A DNA stretch of 64,000 nt, from NCBI RefSeq assembly GCF_019042735.1, contig NZ_JAHQCR010000030.1, positions 62,001 through 126,000 of the forward strand. The letters run 5' to 3'. Source of the DNA: Evansella alkalicola (GTDB lineage Bacteria > Bacillota > Bacilli > Bacillales > Salisediminibacteriaceae). The notes under the pieces are model-generated. The model was not told the DNA's origin. It searched no databases and saw only the letters and a list, made by a program, of their open reading frames with translations. This document shows positions 26,886-36,001 of this stretch, one piece after another (the first letter of the stretch is position 1; each line of letters begins with the position of its first letter). A program made the position numbers and the translations under genes.

Positions 26886-26897
26886 GCATGTAATGTA

Positions 26898-26937
26898 GGG
26901 GACATGAAAGGCATTTACGCTAATCATGCCCCTTTTT
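26898..26937 (+). terminator. Terminator after ytmP
   Basis: GGGG-a-CATGA pairs with TCATG-CCCC, followed by TTTTT. Confidence 0.85.
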
Positions 26938-26954
26938 GCGTTCCACTTATCTTT

Positions 26955-27239
26955 TTACATTTGTGTGTTATATCCATTTTCTATAGACTGAATCTTTTGA
27001 ACGTATTGATTGAGTTCTTGTTTAGAGAAATTCCCTCTCTGTCCCTCATGGTCATGCTGGCTTGCAAATTGTCCCACATCCATTAATGCAGACTTAATGT
27101 CCTGTGGTACTGCATTGTTTTGGAGTAGAGAATTCACCAACCTCTCCACCTGTTCATATTCATCGTGTGTACCATAGTTTTCGTCAGTTTGATTTTCGAG
27201 GATATCTACAAGTAACTCTAATTGGTGGTGGTAATTCAT
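26955..27239 (-). CDS. ytzH: YtzH-like small protein
   Basis: 94 residues, soluble, acidic and mostly helical. It begins MNYHHQLELLVDILENQ and contains TVEQVERLVNSLL-type helices; QHDHEGQRGNFSKQELNQYV closes the protein. ATG at 27239 follows AGAAGGATG. It matches B. subtilis YtzH in length and position between ytmP and trmB. Function unknown. The preceding gene at 27307 reads in the same direction, so the two likely form a small operon divergent from trmB. Confidence 0.82.
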   Translation of the reverse strand: MNYHHQLELLVDILENQTDENYGTHDEYEQVERLVNSLLQNNAVPQDIKSALMDVGQFASQHDHEGQRGNFSKQELNQYVQKIQSIENGYNTQM

Positions 27240-27306
27240 TTTAGCACATCCTTCTATATCTATTTCACTAATAAGTTTAGGATGTGACACCTGGAAGAAT
27301 TTATTC

Positions 27307-27630
27307 TTAAATCTCTCTCCCCTTCCGTTGTTCATAATCAATCGTGACAGCCCCTCCACCAACACTTAACAGTTCTAATTCCTTAACCCAGCGTTCAATG
27401 TTCATCTTATGGAGTTGGATATGAGCATATGGATTAGGGTGGAACTGACCTTCTGACACATAGGCGTGTATCTCTTGAAGAGTTCCAGTAAAATTTTCAT
27501 TAATGTTTTGAACTCTTAATGCTTTTAAAATTTCGTCCATCGTCTGAAAATGAATGCTTGTCCCTTTCTTTAACTCGAACTGTTCTGCTAGTAGGTTTTT
27601 CAGTGTTCTAATTAATTTCGTTCTCTCCAT
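27307..27630 (-). CDS. Hypothetical protein upstream of ytzH
   Basis: 107 residues, not recognised. It starts MERTKLIRTLKNLLAEQFEL, an amphipathic helix, and contains YAHIQLHKMNIERWVKELELL. It lacks cysteines and membrane segments. ATG at 27630 has a strong GGAGGTAG site. It ends 67 bp before ytzH. I do not know a B. subtilis equivalent at this position, so it may be a lineage-specific insertion. Confidence 0.65.
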   Translation of the reverse strand: MERTKLIRTLKNLLAEQFELKKGTSIHFQTMDEILKALRVQNINENFTGTLQEIHAYVSEGQFHPNPYAHIQLHKMNIERWVKELELLSVGGGAVTIDYEQRKGREI

Positions 27631-27801
27631 GTTGTCTACCTCCAGTAAATTGTTTTCACTATTTACTTAACCGGTTTGTACCCTTTTCCCAAAAATTAAA
27701 TGTGTTAATCATAAATCCTTTTTTACAAGCACACAAAAATCTTATATGATATGAATGGTTAGGAATAAAATATTGATTTATTTAATGGAGTGAATGGAAG
27801 A

Positions 27802-28437
27802 ATGCGGTTAAGAAATAAACCATGGGCTGAAAGAGTAATTGTGGAGAACCCACAAATTGTAGAACCTGAACCTAGAAAGTGGCGTGGGAAATGGAATGAA
27901 ATTTTCGGAAATAATCACCCAATCCATGTGGAAGTAGGGACTGGAAAAGGAAGATTTGTTACAAGATTAGGTGAGGCCCACCCTGAATGGAATGTTATCG
28001 GTGTAGAAAAATATGATAGCGTCATTATCACTGGTGTAGAGAGGCTCCAAGAAAACCCTCAACAAAATGTTCGATTGCTTAAGGAAGATGTAACAGAACT
28101 CACTGAGTTCTTCGCACCTAATGAAATTGACAGATTATACATTAATTTTACTGATCCTTGGCCAAAAAACCGTCATGCAAAACGCAGATTGACACATGAA
28201 GGGTATTTGAAACAATATAAAGAAGTATTAAAGGAAACTGGAGAAATTCATATGAAAACTGATAATCAAGGTTTATTTGAATATTCCCTTGAGAGTTTAT
28301 CTCAGTTTGGCTTTAAGCTTAAAAATATTTGTCTTGATTTACACAAAAGTGATATACAAGGTAACATTATGACGGAGTACGAGGAACGTTACAATAAAAG
28401 GGGAATGAAGATTTACCGTGTAGAAGCACACCTTTAA
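27802..28437 (+). CDS. trmB: tRNA (guanine-N7-)-methyltransferase
   Basis: 211-residue Rossmann methyltransferase that makes m7G46 in tRNA. It starts MRLRNKPWAERVI, the typical Bacillus N-terminus; an in-frame GTG 12 bp upstream is rejected because GGAGTGAATGG precedes the ATG at 27802. SAM binds VGTGKGRF (about residues 45-52), and the tRNA/catalytic motif is FTDPWPKNRHAKRR (about 117-130). The C-terminal TEYEERYNKRGMKIYR is conserved. Confidence 0.95.
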   Translation: MRLRNKPWAERVIVENPQIVEPEPRKWRGKWNEIFGNNHPIHVEVGTGKGRFVTRLGEAHPEWNVIGVEKYDSVIITGVERLQENPQQNVRLLKEDVTELTEFFAPNEIDRLYINFTDPWPKNRHAKRRLTHEGYLKQYKEVLKETGEIHMKTDNQGLFEYSLESLSQFGFKLKNICLDLHKSDIQGNIMTEYEERYNKRGMKIYRVEAHL

Positions 28438-28486
28438 TTATATCAACATTCCGAGTGAAATAAATTTTGTGAATGGGGGAGAGCGT

Positions 28487-29335
28487 GTGGCATTAGAACA
28501 GTGGAAGAAGGCAGATATGACTTTTACTTGGCTAAATGGTGGCGTTACGCACATGGATGGGGGAGCCATGTTTGGAGTAGTACCTAAGCCCCTATGGTCC
28601 TGCAAATATCCTGTGAATGATCTAAATCAAATTGAGTTACGGACAGATCCTATTCTTATCCAAGTAGATGGATTAAACCTGCTTGTAGAAACAGGAATCG
28701 GCAATGGTAAATTTTCCGAGAAGCAAAAACGTAATTTTGGTATTACGGAAGAATCAACATTGGAAGAAGACTTGCAACAACTTGGCTTAACTACAGATGA
28801 TATTGATCACATTCTAATGACACACATGCATTTTGACCATGCTTCTGGAGCGGCAAAATGGGAGGGTGAAAAGTTAGTACCTACATTCCCTAATGCGACA
28901 ATTTGGGTTCAGAAGACAGAGTGGGAGGAACTTCGTCAGCCCAATATCCGCTCACGTAATACGTATTTTGAAGGAAATTGGAAACCCATTGAGCATCAAG
29001 TAAAGACATACCAAGAAAGTGTAGAGGTAGTGAATGGCGTGAAGCTAGTACATTCTGGTGGTCACAGTGCAGGACATTCTATCTTGATGATTGATCGAGG
29101 TGGAGAAAAGATTGTTCACATGGCTGATCTCATGCCGACACATGCCCACCAAAACAGCTTGTGGGTACTGGCATATGATGATCACCCAATGGCTTCTATT
29201 TCAGCAAAAGAAAAATACTTAGTACCTGCAATAAAGGAAGAGGCATGGTTTATTTATTATCATGATTATAAGTATCGCGCGATAAAATGGGATGAGAGTG
29301 GAAAAGAAGTGCAGGATGCAATATTAAGGAAGTAA
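28487..29335 (+). CDS. ytnP: Metallo-beta-lactamase-fold lactonase YtnP
   Basis: 282 residues. The zinc motif H-x-H-x-D-H is THMHFDHASG (about residues 106-115), followed by GHSAGHSI (ligand H near 195) and MADLMPTHAH (bridging D near 212). B. subtilis YtnP is reported to be a lactonase-like quorum-quenching enzyme; the substrate here is inferred only from that. GTG at 28487 follows GGGGGAGAG; the first in-frame GTG at 28469 lies before that site. It lies directly after trmB and is closed by the hairpin at 29361. Confidence 0.87.
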   Translation: MALEQWKKADMTFTWLNGGVTHMDGGAMFGVVPKPLWSCKYPVNDLNQIELRTDPILIQVDGLNLLVETGIGNGKFSEKQKRNFGITEESTLEEDLQQLGLTTDDIDHILMTHMHFDHASGAAKWEGEKLVPTFPNATIWVQKTEWEELRQPNIRSRNTYFEGNWKPIEHQVKTYQESVEVVNGVKLVHSGGHSAGHSILMIDRGGEKIVHMADLMPTHAHQNSLWVLAYDDHPMASISAKEKYLVPAIKEEAWFIYYHDYKYRAIKWDESGKEVQDAILRK

Positions 29336-29360
29336 ACCTATTACGGAGACTAATAAAGAA

Positions 29361-29396
29361 AAATGCTTAGGGGAAATCCCTAAGCATTTAGTTTTT
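29361..29396. terminator. Terminator between ytnP and the subtilase gene
   Basis: AAATGCTTAGGG / CCCTAAGCATTT, 12 pairs with a 5-nt loop, then AGTTTTTG. It may act in both directions because the genes are convergent. Confidence 0.9.
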
Positions 29397-29401
29397 GTTA
29401 T

Positions 29402-31825
29402 TTAATCTAGTGTGAAGTATCCTAAAATATACCCTTCTTCAGAACCTTGTGCTCCAATCCATGTTACGAGTGCATATTCTCCAGCAGGAAGTTGATCTAA
29501 GAGCCATTTTCCATCTACTTGTAAGTTCACTTCGCCTTCAGGTAGATTCGAGTATATATCGAGTATATCAATTGGGGCTAAACCAGGCGTGTAGATCATA
29601 AACTCAGCATAATCAATGTCTTTATTTAATAATAGAGTAACATTAAATACTCCATCTTCAGTTAATTGAAATCCACCAGCCTCTAAATGTGGAATTAAAA
29701 ACTCATCTTCATTAGGGTCACCAACAAATAGTATCGTTGGCACTTCAATTACTTCATCACCGTGAGTTAAAGTAATTAATCCTTCATAGAAGCCCCACTC
29801 AAGACCACTTGCATTGACCTGGACATTCATATTTACCTTTTGCGTTTTACCAGGTTGGACATTGAGATTGTTACTTGTGTTTACTCGAATATGCTCTGAG
29901 CCATCGAAGAATTCAACATCAATAGAGTAACGTTTTCTTTCACTAGACAGGTTTTGAATCTCAAAATGTTGTCGCTCTACTTGACGTCCATTTTCTTTTT
30001 CAAAGGTTCCAAATGAATACGAGCCAGGTACAACTAGTGTTTCTGTCGTTAATGCATCTAGCACTCGAATACTTCCAGCACCTTGTGTGTTGAATGGATA
30101 GACATCGCCATTAGGGTCAGTAATAGACTCTGCAGTATTCATTAATGCAGACTTTACGTTATCCACACTCCAGTCCGGATACTTCTCAAGAAGTAATGCA
30201 GCGGCACCTGCTACATGAGGCGCAGACATACTTGTTCCCTGCATTGCTGCGTATCCATGTGGTGCTTCTGGATTATGTGTTGGAACGGTACTTGTAATAT
30301 TCACTCCAGGGGCTGAAACATCAGGCTTGATCATCCATGTGTCAAGCACTGGTCCGCGAGATGAAAAATCTGCCACTGTTTCTCCAACTAAACCAGCATC
30401 TTCAATGTCAAAGGATACTGTATTATTACCGGCTTCTAATTCAGTTAGCATTGCTTCGCCATCTTGTTGGGAAATCTTAATAGTTGGAACTGCCATACCT
30501 GGTACACTCGGCTGTTCACCTGCTACATTATTGTAGATGATAGCTCCAACAGCACCAGCGTTAGCTGCATTTGTTGCTTTTTCAACAAAAGCAAACTCTC
30601 CACGCTCAATCAATGCAATTTTACCTTCTACATCAACTTCATCGAATTCCTCCGAACTTCCAAGACCTACGTGAACAAATTCATATTCTCCGTCATTTAG
30701 CCCTAACAAAGCTTCCTCACTAGGGTGTCCCATCACTTCAGCAGATGGATAATCAACTTCTCCATCAGTTGAAATTTCCACATCAAATACGTTATAAGGT
30801 AGTTGAGTTGCACCAACTGATATTGCTTCACGGCTTGTACCAGGTGAACCAACAGTCCAAGGGTTAGGACCTGAATTACCATTTGAAGTAACGGCTACAA
30901 CACCTTCTGCCATTGCCCAGTCAAGAGCCAATGAAGTAGCGTAGTCAGGGTCATTCACATTTGCTCCAAGAGATAAGTTCATTACATCTGCTCCATCTAA
31001 AACTGCTTGTTCAATCCCAGCAAGAACATTTGCAGTTGTACCAGATCCACCAGGTCCTAGAACACGATAACCTAAAAGTGTCGCATCTGGTGCTACACCT
31101 TTAATCTCACCATTTGCTGCAATTGTTCCAGCAACATGTGTACCATGATTTGTTGAATCGCCTCTAGGATCATCCGCTGGTGTTTCCTGTGGATCATTAT
31201 CGTTATCTACAAAATCCCATCCTTTATAATCTCCAAATGCATGGGCTAGGTCCGGGTGTGTATAATCTACCCCAGTATCGATAACAGCTACTGTTACTCC
31301 TTCTCCAGTAAAACCTAAATCCCAAGCTTCTTCTGAACCAATAAAAGGAGCTGAATCCATCATAGCTGGAGAAAACTCTTCTGCTGTTATAATCGTTGGA
31401 TCAAATTCTGATGCTTGATAAGTAATATTTGGATATATTGCATTTATACCACTAATTCCGACTAAGTTTCTAATTTCATTTTGAGGTAGTTCTACTGCAA
31501 AGCCTGAAAAAACGTAACCATACTCATTATTGATAGAGCTGGTTGGAGCAGCTTTTTTTACAGACTCAATCACATTTTCTCGAACTTTATTCAAATTATT
31601 TTTGGATTGTACTTTACCTGTATGCTTCGCTTCAATGATAGAAGGTTCATTCAATTCTACGATTACAGTTACTGGTTCACTAGATGAATAGTCGTAATCA
31701 CCTTTAATTGTAGGCAATCGTTCAGGAGACCCTTGACTAGCTTGTCCTGCTGTAGAAAAGCCAGTTACGAATAATAACATTGCTACTAAAAACAAAATTA
31801 AATACTTACTCATTAGATTTTTCAA
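29402..31825 (-). CDS. Secreted subtilisin-like serine protease, Vpr type (S8)
   Basis: 807 residues. A Sec signal peptide (KNLMSKYLILFLVAMLLFV) is followed by an I9 propeptide-like region. The triad lies in VIDTGVDYTHPDL (D183), NHGTHVAG (H227) and GTSMSAPHVAG (S532). About residues 360-470 form a PA domain inserted between H and S (AIIYNNVAGEQPS), as in Vpr. An Fn3-like C-terminal region (about 600-807) follows. The protein is acidic, as expected for an exoenzyme of a halophile or alkaliphile. The start is TTG at 31825 with GGAGGG upstream; the longer in-frame GTG at 31876 lies inside another ribosome-site sequence. Confidence 0.93.
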   Translation of the reverse strand: MKNLMSKYLILFLVAMLLFVTGFSTAGQASQGSPERLPTIKGDYDYSSSEPVTVIVELNEPSIIEAKHTGKVQSKNNLNKVRENVIESVKKAAPTSSINNEYGYVFSGFAVELPQNEIRNLVGISGINAIYPNITYQASEFDPTIITAEEFSPAMMDSAPFIGSEEAWDLGFTGEGVTVAVIDTGVDYTHPDLAHAFGDYKGWDFVDNDNDPQETPADDPRGDSTNHGTHVAGTIAANGEIKGVAPDATLLGYRVLGPGGSGTTANVLAGIEQAVLDGADVMNLSLGANVNDPDYATSLALDWAMAEGVVAVTSNGNSGPNPWTVGSPGTSREAISVGATQLPYNVFDVEISTDGEVDYPSAEVMGHPSEEALLGLNDGEYEFVHVGLGSSEEFDEVDVEGKIALIERGEFAFVEKATNAANAGAVGAIIYNNVAGEQPSVPGMAVPTIKISQQDGEAMLTELEAGNNTVSFDIEDAGLVGETVADFSSRGPVLDTWMIKPDVSAPGVNITSTVPTHNPEAPHGYAAMQGTSMSAPHVAGAAALLLEKYPDWSVDNVKSALMNTAESITDPNGDVYPFNTQGAGSIRVLDALTTETLVVPGSYSFGTFEKENGRQVERQHFEIQNLSSERKRYSIDVEFFDGSEHIRVNTSNNLNVQPGKTQKVNMNVQVNASGLEWGFYEGLITLTHGDEVIEVPTILFVGDPNEDEFLIPHLEAGGFQLTEDGVFNVTLLLNKDIDYAEFMIYTPGLAPIDILDIYSNLPEGEVNLQVDGKWLLDQLPAGEYALVTWIGAQGSEEGYILGYFTLD

Positions 31826-31894
31826 ACAAATCCCTCCATTTTGTTTAATAGATATTACAATATTTCGAAAATTCACCTCCTGCTATGTTGAATG

Positions 31895-31911
31895 AAAAGT
31901 TTTACTTTTCG
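31895..31911. promoter_or_regulatory. Palindrome in the subtilase 5' region
   Basis: GAAAAGTTTTACTTTTC: perfect 7-bp arms with a 3-bp centre. Position suggests an operator or an RNA hairpin close to the 5' end of the mRNA. No binding protein is inferred. Confidence 0.45.
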
Positions 31912-32430
31912 TAATATATTAAATTCTTCGAGTGTAGAAAGATATCCTTGATACAAAAGAATCAAAAAAATTATTGGAAAATAGGAGGGGGTGTCGTAAT
32001 ATCGTACTTAAATATATTCTAAATAGGCATATAGGCTCTTCCTCTTTAGTGCGTTACTACTTTAATTGGGGCATAAGTCCTGATTTTGTGTATTTTAACT
32101 AACGATAACTCACAGATAAAAAGATTAAGAGAAAAATAATTAGTGTATTAAAATAATTATTTTTATAACTTACTTAAAGGATTATTTTTAAGAATAGCTC
32201 TTTTGAAAAAGTGACTAGTCTACTTAAGGCGGATAAATATAATGCAATATAAAAAACAGTCCAAATTAATTATTCGGCCTGTTCTCTTTTCTAATATATA
32301 AAAATTGTGTTGGGGGTTTGTGGAATCAAACTCGTGGAAGAAAAACAAAAAAAAATAAGAATTAGTCCAAAGAAACTAACTCCATTCATACTATTAAACC
32401 AAATTTGCTCAATACAATCTTTACATATAA

Positions 32431-32463
32431 AAAACATCTCCACTCATCATAGAGGGAGATGTA
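32431..32463 (-). terminator. Terminator of the small secreted protein gene
   Basis: On the minus strand ACATCTCC pairs with GGAGATGT, followed by TTTTTT. Confidence 0.85.
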
Positions 32464-32498
32464 AAAATAAAATTTCTAGGCCCTTGAACTTTACTTGT

Positions 32499-32822
32499 TT
32501 AATCTTCTTGTTTTTCTAACTTAAGTATTGTTCCAGTAGCTGCATCAACAAAAAACTCATATGCACTCATTACCCCATTCTCATCAGTACATGTGAGTCC
32601 ACCACGATACACCTGATACGTGAGCTGATCCTTTTCGAATTCCTCTGTAATCATATGAACCCATGACCCGTCAATTGAACCGAGATGTCCAGCTTTTTGC
32701 TTCACCATTTTCAAAGCTTTTTCAGGTGAAAGGAGACCTTGTTTTTTCTCTAATTGATTTTTTGCAAGTAAGGTGACAGCAACACCTGCACCAACACCGA
32801 CTGCAAAGCGTTTCCAACCCAT
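32499..32822 (-). CDS. Small PepSY-like secreted or anchored protein
   Basis: 107 residues. The N-terminus MGWKRFAVGVGAGVAVTLLAKNQ is a short hydrophobic anchor or signal. The rest resembles a PepSY-type fold: LSPEKALKMVKQKAG then SWVHMITEEF, YQVYRGGLTCTDENG and YEFFVDAATGTILKLEKQ, where the D-x-x-T-G-x-I-L ending is typical of that domain. Function unknown. ATG at 32822 has AAGGTG 7 nt upstream; the in-frame GTG at 32831 is part of that site. It is divergent from ytoP. Confidence 0.75.
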   Translation of the reverse strand: MGWKRFAVGVGAGVAVTLLAKNQLEKKQGLLSPEKALKMVKQKAGHLGSIDGSWVHMITEEFEKDQLTYQVYRGGLTCTDENGVMSAYEFFVDAATGTILKLEKQED

Positions 32823-33106
32823 TTGATACACCTTCTTTCAAATAGAACTCAATGTTTATTTTATCTGTTTTACAAAGTATCATTCTGCATTTAGTATAGC
32901 CGAGATAAAAATAAAAGCCAAATTTCAAGCGCACAATTAAAAAATATGGATTGTACATATATATTTTGCCATGATAATAGGGAGAAAAAGATCTTTTCTT
33001 CACAAATGAGGAAGATTATTTCGTTAGTCGAAAAAGTGGAAAGATAAGAAATGTTTCGGTAAAATAAGTAGATGATACATAGACTAATTCTTGAAAGGAG
33101 AATTTG

Positions 33107-34180
33107 ATGAATAAAGAAACTTTCGATATGTTTAATACATTAACGCAATTACCGGGAGCACCAGGGTTCGAGCATGAAGTAAGAGCCTTTGTTAAAGAGG
33201 AATTAAAAAAGTATAGTGATGAAATAGTTCAAGACAGACTTGGTGGCGTGTTTGGAGTTAAAAAGGGAGATGAAAATGGCCCTAAGGTAATGATCGCAGG
33301 CCACATGGATGAAGTTGGATTCATGGTAACTTCTATTACGGAAAATGGACTTATTCGTTTTCAAACATTAGGAGGCTGGTGGAGCCAAGTTTTATTAGCA
33401 CAAAGATTGCAAATTATGACAGATAATGGTCCTGTTATTGGAGTCATTGGTTCTATTCCACCACATCTATTAGATGAAGCAAAACGAAAAAAGCCAATGG
33501 ACATAAAAAATATGTACATAGATATCGGGGCAGATGATAAAGAGGACGCAGAGAGAATCGGGATTAAGCCAGGTCAACAAATAGTTCCTGTTTGCCCGAT
33601 GCAAAAAATGGCCAATGAAAAGAAACTTCTCTCTAAAGCGTGGGATAACCGATATGGAGTTGGATTGTCTATCGAGCTTTTAAAGGAATTAAAAGATGAA
33701 AAAACTCCTAATATCTTATACTCTGGTGCCACTGTACAGGAAGAAGTTGGCCTACGTGGTGCACAAGTTGCAGCTAATATGATTCAACCAGATATTTTCT
33801 ATGCCTTGGATGCTAGTCCTGCGAATGATGCTTCAGGTGAAAAGGATGCATTTGGTCATCTAGGAAAAGGAGCTTTACTTCGTATTTTTGACCGAACGAT
33901 GGTAACGCATCGTGGAATGCGAGAATTTATATTAGATACGGCAGAATCTAATAACATTCCATATCAATTCTTTATTTCTCAAGGTGGAACTGATGCTGGA
34001 CGTGTACACATGTCCGGAAATGGTGTTCCATCAGCAGTGATAGGAATTTGTTCTCGTTATATTCATACTTCTGCTTCCATTATCCATGTTGATGATTATG
34101 CAGCAGCTAAAGAATTGATCACTACTCTAGCAAGGAAGACGGATAAACAAACGGTAGAAGTGATTCGCCAAAATGTATAA
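33107..34180 (+). CDS. ytoP: M42-family aminopeptidase YtoP
   Basis: 357-residue co-catalytic metallopeptidase. Metal ligands: AGHMDEVGFMV (H near residue 65), KAWDNRYGVGL (D near 178), GATVQEEVGLRGA (catalytic and ligand E near 210), ALDASPANDA (D near 234) and RYIHTSASII (H near 320). It releases N-terminal residues from peptides; the B. subtilis member is annotated as a glutamyl-type aminopeptidase. ATG at 33107 follows AAAGGAG; a TTG directly upstream is an alternative. Terminator at 34199. Confidence 0.93.
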   Translation: MNKETFDMFNTLTQLPGAPGFEHEVRAFVKEELKKYSDEIVQDRLGGVFGVKKGDENGPKVMIAGHMDEVGFMVTSITENGLIRFQTLGGWWSQVLLAQRLQIMTDNGPVIGVIGSIPPHLLDEAKRKKPMDIKNMYIDIGADDKEDAERIGIKPGQQIVPVCPMQKMANEKKLLSKAWDNRYGVGLSIELLKELKDEKTPNILYSGATVQEEVGLRGAQVAANMIQPDIFYALDASPANDASGEKDAFGHLGKGALLRIFDRTMVTHRGMREFILDTAESNNIPYQFFISQGGTDAGRVHMSGNGVPSAVIGICSRYIHTSASIIHVDDYAAAKELITTLARKTDKQTVEVIRQNV

Positions 34181-34198
34181 AGCTAACTTTTGAACTGT

Positions 34199-34225
34199 CC
34201 TCCCCTTACTATTGGGGAGGTTTTT
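34199..34225 (+). terminator. Terminator after ytoP
   Basis: CCTCCCC / GGGGAGG with an 8-nt loop, then TTTTTC. Confidence 0.9.
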
Positions 34226-34241
34226 CTTTAAAGGAGAATAA

Positions 34242-34787
34242 ATGATGATAACAAAAATATATATAGGCTCGAAAAATCCTGCAAAAATAAATGCTGTGAA
34301 ACAAGTTTTTCCTGATTCCGTTCATTTATGTCCAGTGGATGTTCCATCGTCCGTATCTGCCCAGCCCTTCTCGGATGATGAAACGAGACTAGGGGCAAAG
34401 AATCGCGCAACTTATTTAGTTAAAAATATGAAAGCGCCAATGGCTATAGGGTTAGAAGGTGGTGTAGTGGATACAGATGAAGGAATGCAACTATGTAATT
34501 GGGGGGCACTAGCCACTGATACTGGGGATATCTATACTGCAGGGGGAGCTAGAATATTTTTGCCAAATGATCTTGCAGAAGAAATAAGATTAGGAAAGGA
34601 ACTGGGCCTGGTTATTGACCAATGGGCTAATGCAGAGAATGTAAGAAAAGGTCAGGGCACAATTGGAATATTAACTATGGGTGAAGTAGATAGGGCTAAA
34701 ATGTTTAGGCATGTAGTGGAACTTCTCTATGGACAATGGAAGTTCCATGAACGTAGAAAAGAAAGGGTGTCCACAAAAAAACAATGA
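34242..34787 (+). CDS. DUF84 family protein (non-canonical purine NTP phosphatase-like)
   Basis: 181 residues. IYIGSKNPAKINAVKQVF at the N-terminus is the nucleotide-binding signature shared with YjjX (inosine/xanthosine triphosphatase). QPFSDDETRLGAKNRA and AIGLEGGVVDTDEGMQLCNWGAL follow. The enzyme would remove ITP/XTP from the pool; this is known for relatives, inferred here. It begins 15 bp after the ytoP terminator, from ATG with AAAGGAG upstream. It is convergent with ytoQ. Confidence 0.83.
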   Translation: MMITKIYIGSKNPAKINAVKQVFPDSVHLCPVDVPSSVSAQPFSDDETRLGAKNRATYLVKNMKAPMAIGLEGGVVDTDEGMQLCNWGALATDTGDIYTAGGARIFLPNDLAEEIRLGKELGLVIDQWANAENVRKGQGTIGILTMGEVDRAKMFRHVVELLYGQWKFHERRKERVSTKKQ

Positions 34788-34812
34788 GACACCCTCGAAT
34801 AATTTTATTATT

Positions 34813-35256
34813 TTAATTGTCCTCAAAAATATAAGCAAGAGCCTGTAACGCTTGATCCATTGTTTCAACAGTGACTTGTGCTTTTTCTGATATTTCTTTA
34901 AGTGGGTGGTGAAGAGATTCTGGTCTAATCAGTATTAGTGGCTTCTGTAATGCAATTGCTGTTGCTGCATCCATGGCACTGTTCCACTGTTTATACTTTT
35001 CTCCGAAGAGTGCAATGACCACATCTGATTTGTTAAGTAACACCTGTGTTCTTAAATTATTGAACTTGGAGGCTGCTTCATCTTTTAATACTGGGTTCGG
35101 TTGTTTACCTAATATTTCTTCCCCAATATTATCAGACCTATCATGGTTTTCCATTGGACCAACAAATGTTAAAGGTAACTCTAATGCCGATGCTTTTTCT
35201 TTAAATTGTTTACGCCAATCATCATGAATTTGACCTGCTAAATATACTGTAAGCAT
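34813..35256 (-). CDS. ytoQ: YtoQ family protein
   Basis: 147 residues. It begins MLTVYLAGQIHDDWRKQF and contains FVGPMENHDRSDNIGEEIL and NKSDVVIALFGEKYKQWNSAMDA, a Rossmann-like fold resembling nucleoside 2-deoxyribosyltransferases. The catalytic role of the conserved D and E residues is not established. ATG at 35256 follows AAAGGGGTG. Its length and position by ytoP and ytpP agree with B. subtilis ytoQ. It is divergent from the small lipoprotein gene at 35418. Confidence 0.88.
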   Translation of the reverse strand: MLTVYLAGQIHDDWRKQFKEKASALELPLTFVGPMENHDRSDNIGEEILGKQPNPVLKDEAASKFNNLRTQVLLNKSDVVIALFGEKYKQWNSAMDAATAIALQKPLILIRPESLHHPLKEISEKAQVTVETMDQALQALAYIFEDN

Positions 35257-35417
35257 GTAATTCACCCCTTTCTTCTCTACTAATTTTAACTCAAAGATCA
35301 ACAAATGAAAAAGAAACAAAATATTAAAGATAAATGACATTTCTAGAAAGGTATTGTATTAATCAAAATAATTCATGTAATATGATAGAAGGCCTAGGAA
35401 GTAGGAGGGAGAAGAAC

Positions 35418-35924
35418 ATGAAATATAGTAAATTATTTGTTGTTTTAATAGTAGGATCATTTCTAACCTTTACTGCGTGTGCAGTATCTGAAGAAAGGGT
35501 TTTGGAATTAGCACAAGAGTCGTTTGCTGAGAAAATGGCACAAGAACCAAAGCCACAAACATATATCACAGATGAGTTAGCTATGTATGTACCTAGTTAT
35601 ACTAAAGTCAATGAGATCGATGATTATAATCTCATATTGGAGAGAGATGGACATATATTTTTATTGTTTTTAAATGATTTTGTAGAGTATGGTGATAGGG
35701 AAGATGTACTAGAAGAGCTAATGATTGAGGAAGAGCCATTCATTTTAGAAATGAAAAAAAATGGCGATGAAGTTGGATATTTTGTCGTAACTGAGCAGCC
35801 AGATGGTGAGTTTACAATTGTCGTAGGGTATGATGGTGTTAAAATTACAACGATTACAGACTTATCTAACATCAATAATATTGCAGAAATGATGTTTGAT
35901 ATCGTACATTCTGTGACAAAATAA
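35418..35924 (+). CDS. Hypothetical lipoprotein
   Basis: 168 residues. The signal peptide ends in a lipobox FTAC (Cys about residue 21). The mature part is acidic (MVP-free, with YGDREDVLEELMIEEEPFILEM) and has beta-strand patterns: YNLILERDGHIFLLFL, EVGYFVVTEQ and FTIVVGYDGVKITT. Not recognised. ATG at 35418 follows GGAGGGAG. It is closed by a strong terminator at 35936. The protein should be anchored on the outer face of the membrane. Confidence 0.75.
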   Translation: MKYSKLFVVLIVGSFLTFTACAVSEERVLELAQESFAEKMAQEPKPQTYITDELAMYVPSYTKVNEIDDYNLILERDGHIFLLFLNDFVEYGDREDVLEELMIEEEPFILEMKKNGDEVGYFVVTEQPDGEFTIVVGYDGVKITTITDLSNINNIAEMMFDIVHSVTK

Positions 35925-35935
35925 TGCAATAACAT

Positions 35936-35977
35936 AGGGGCTGAGACATAACCAAATACTGTCTCAACCTCTTTTTT
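35936..35977 (+). terminator. Terminator after the lipoprotein gene (GGCTGAGACATAA type)
   Basis: AGGGGCTGAGACA pairs with TGTCTCA-a-CCTCT, then TTTTTT. It is related to the terminators at 10806 and 42391. Confidence 0.92.
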
Positions 35978-36001
35978 GTAACCAATATGGTAGGTGATAT
36001 T

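Larger units (their letters stand above)
31826..32498. other. Long AT-rich region upstream of the subtilase gene
   Basis: About 670 bp. On the minus strand it holds an orphan AGGAGGTGAA at about 31871-31880 and a palindrome GAAAAGT-TTT-ACTTTTC at 31895-31911, 70-86 bp before the subtilase start. The rest shows no supported gene apart from the terminator at 32431. Confidence 0.55.

Noticed and set aside
32307..32519. 70-codon open frame upstream of the PepSY-like gene
   Set aside because: It overlaps that gene's terminator, has no ribosome site and shows no family pattern.
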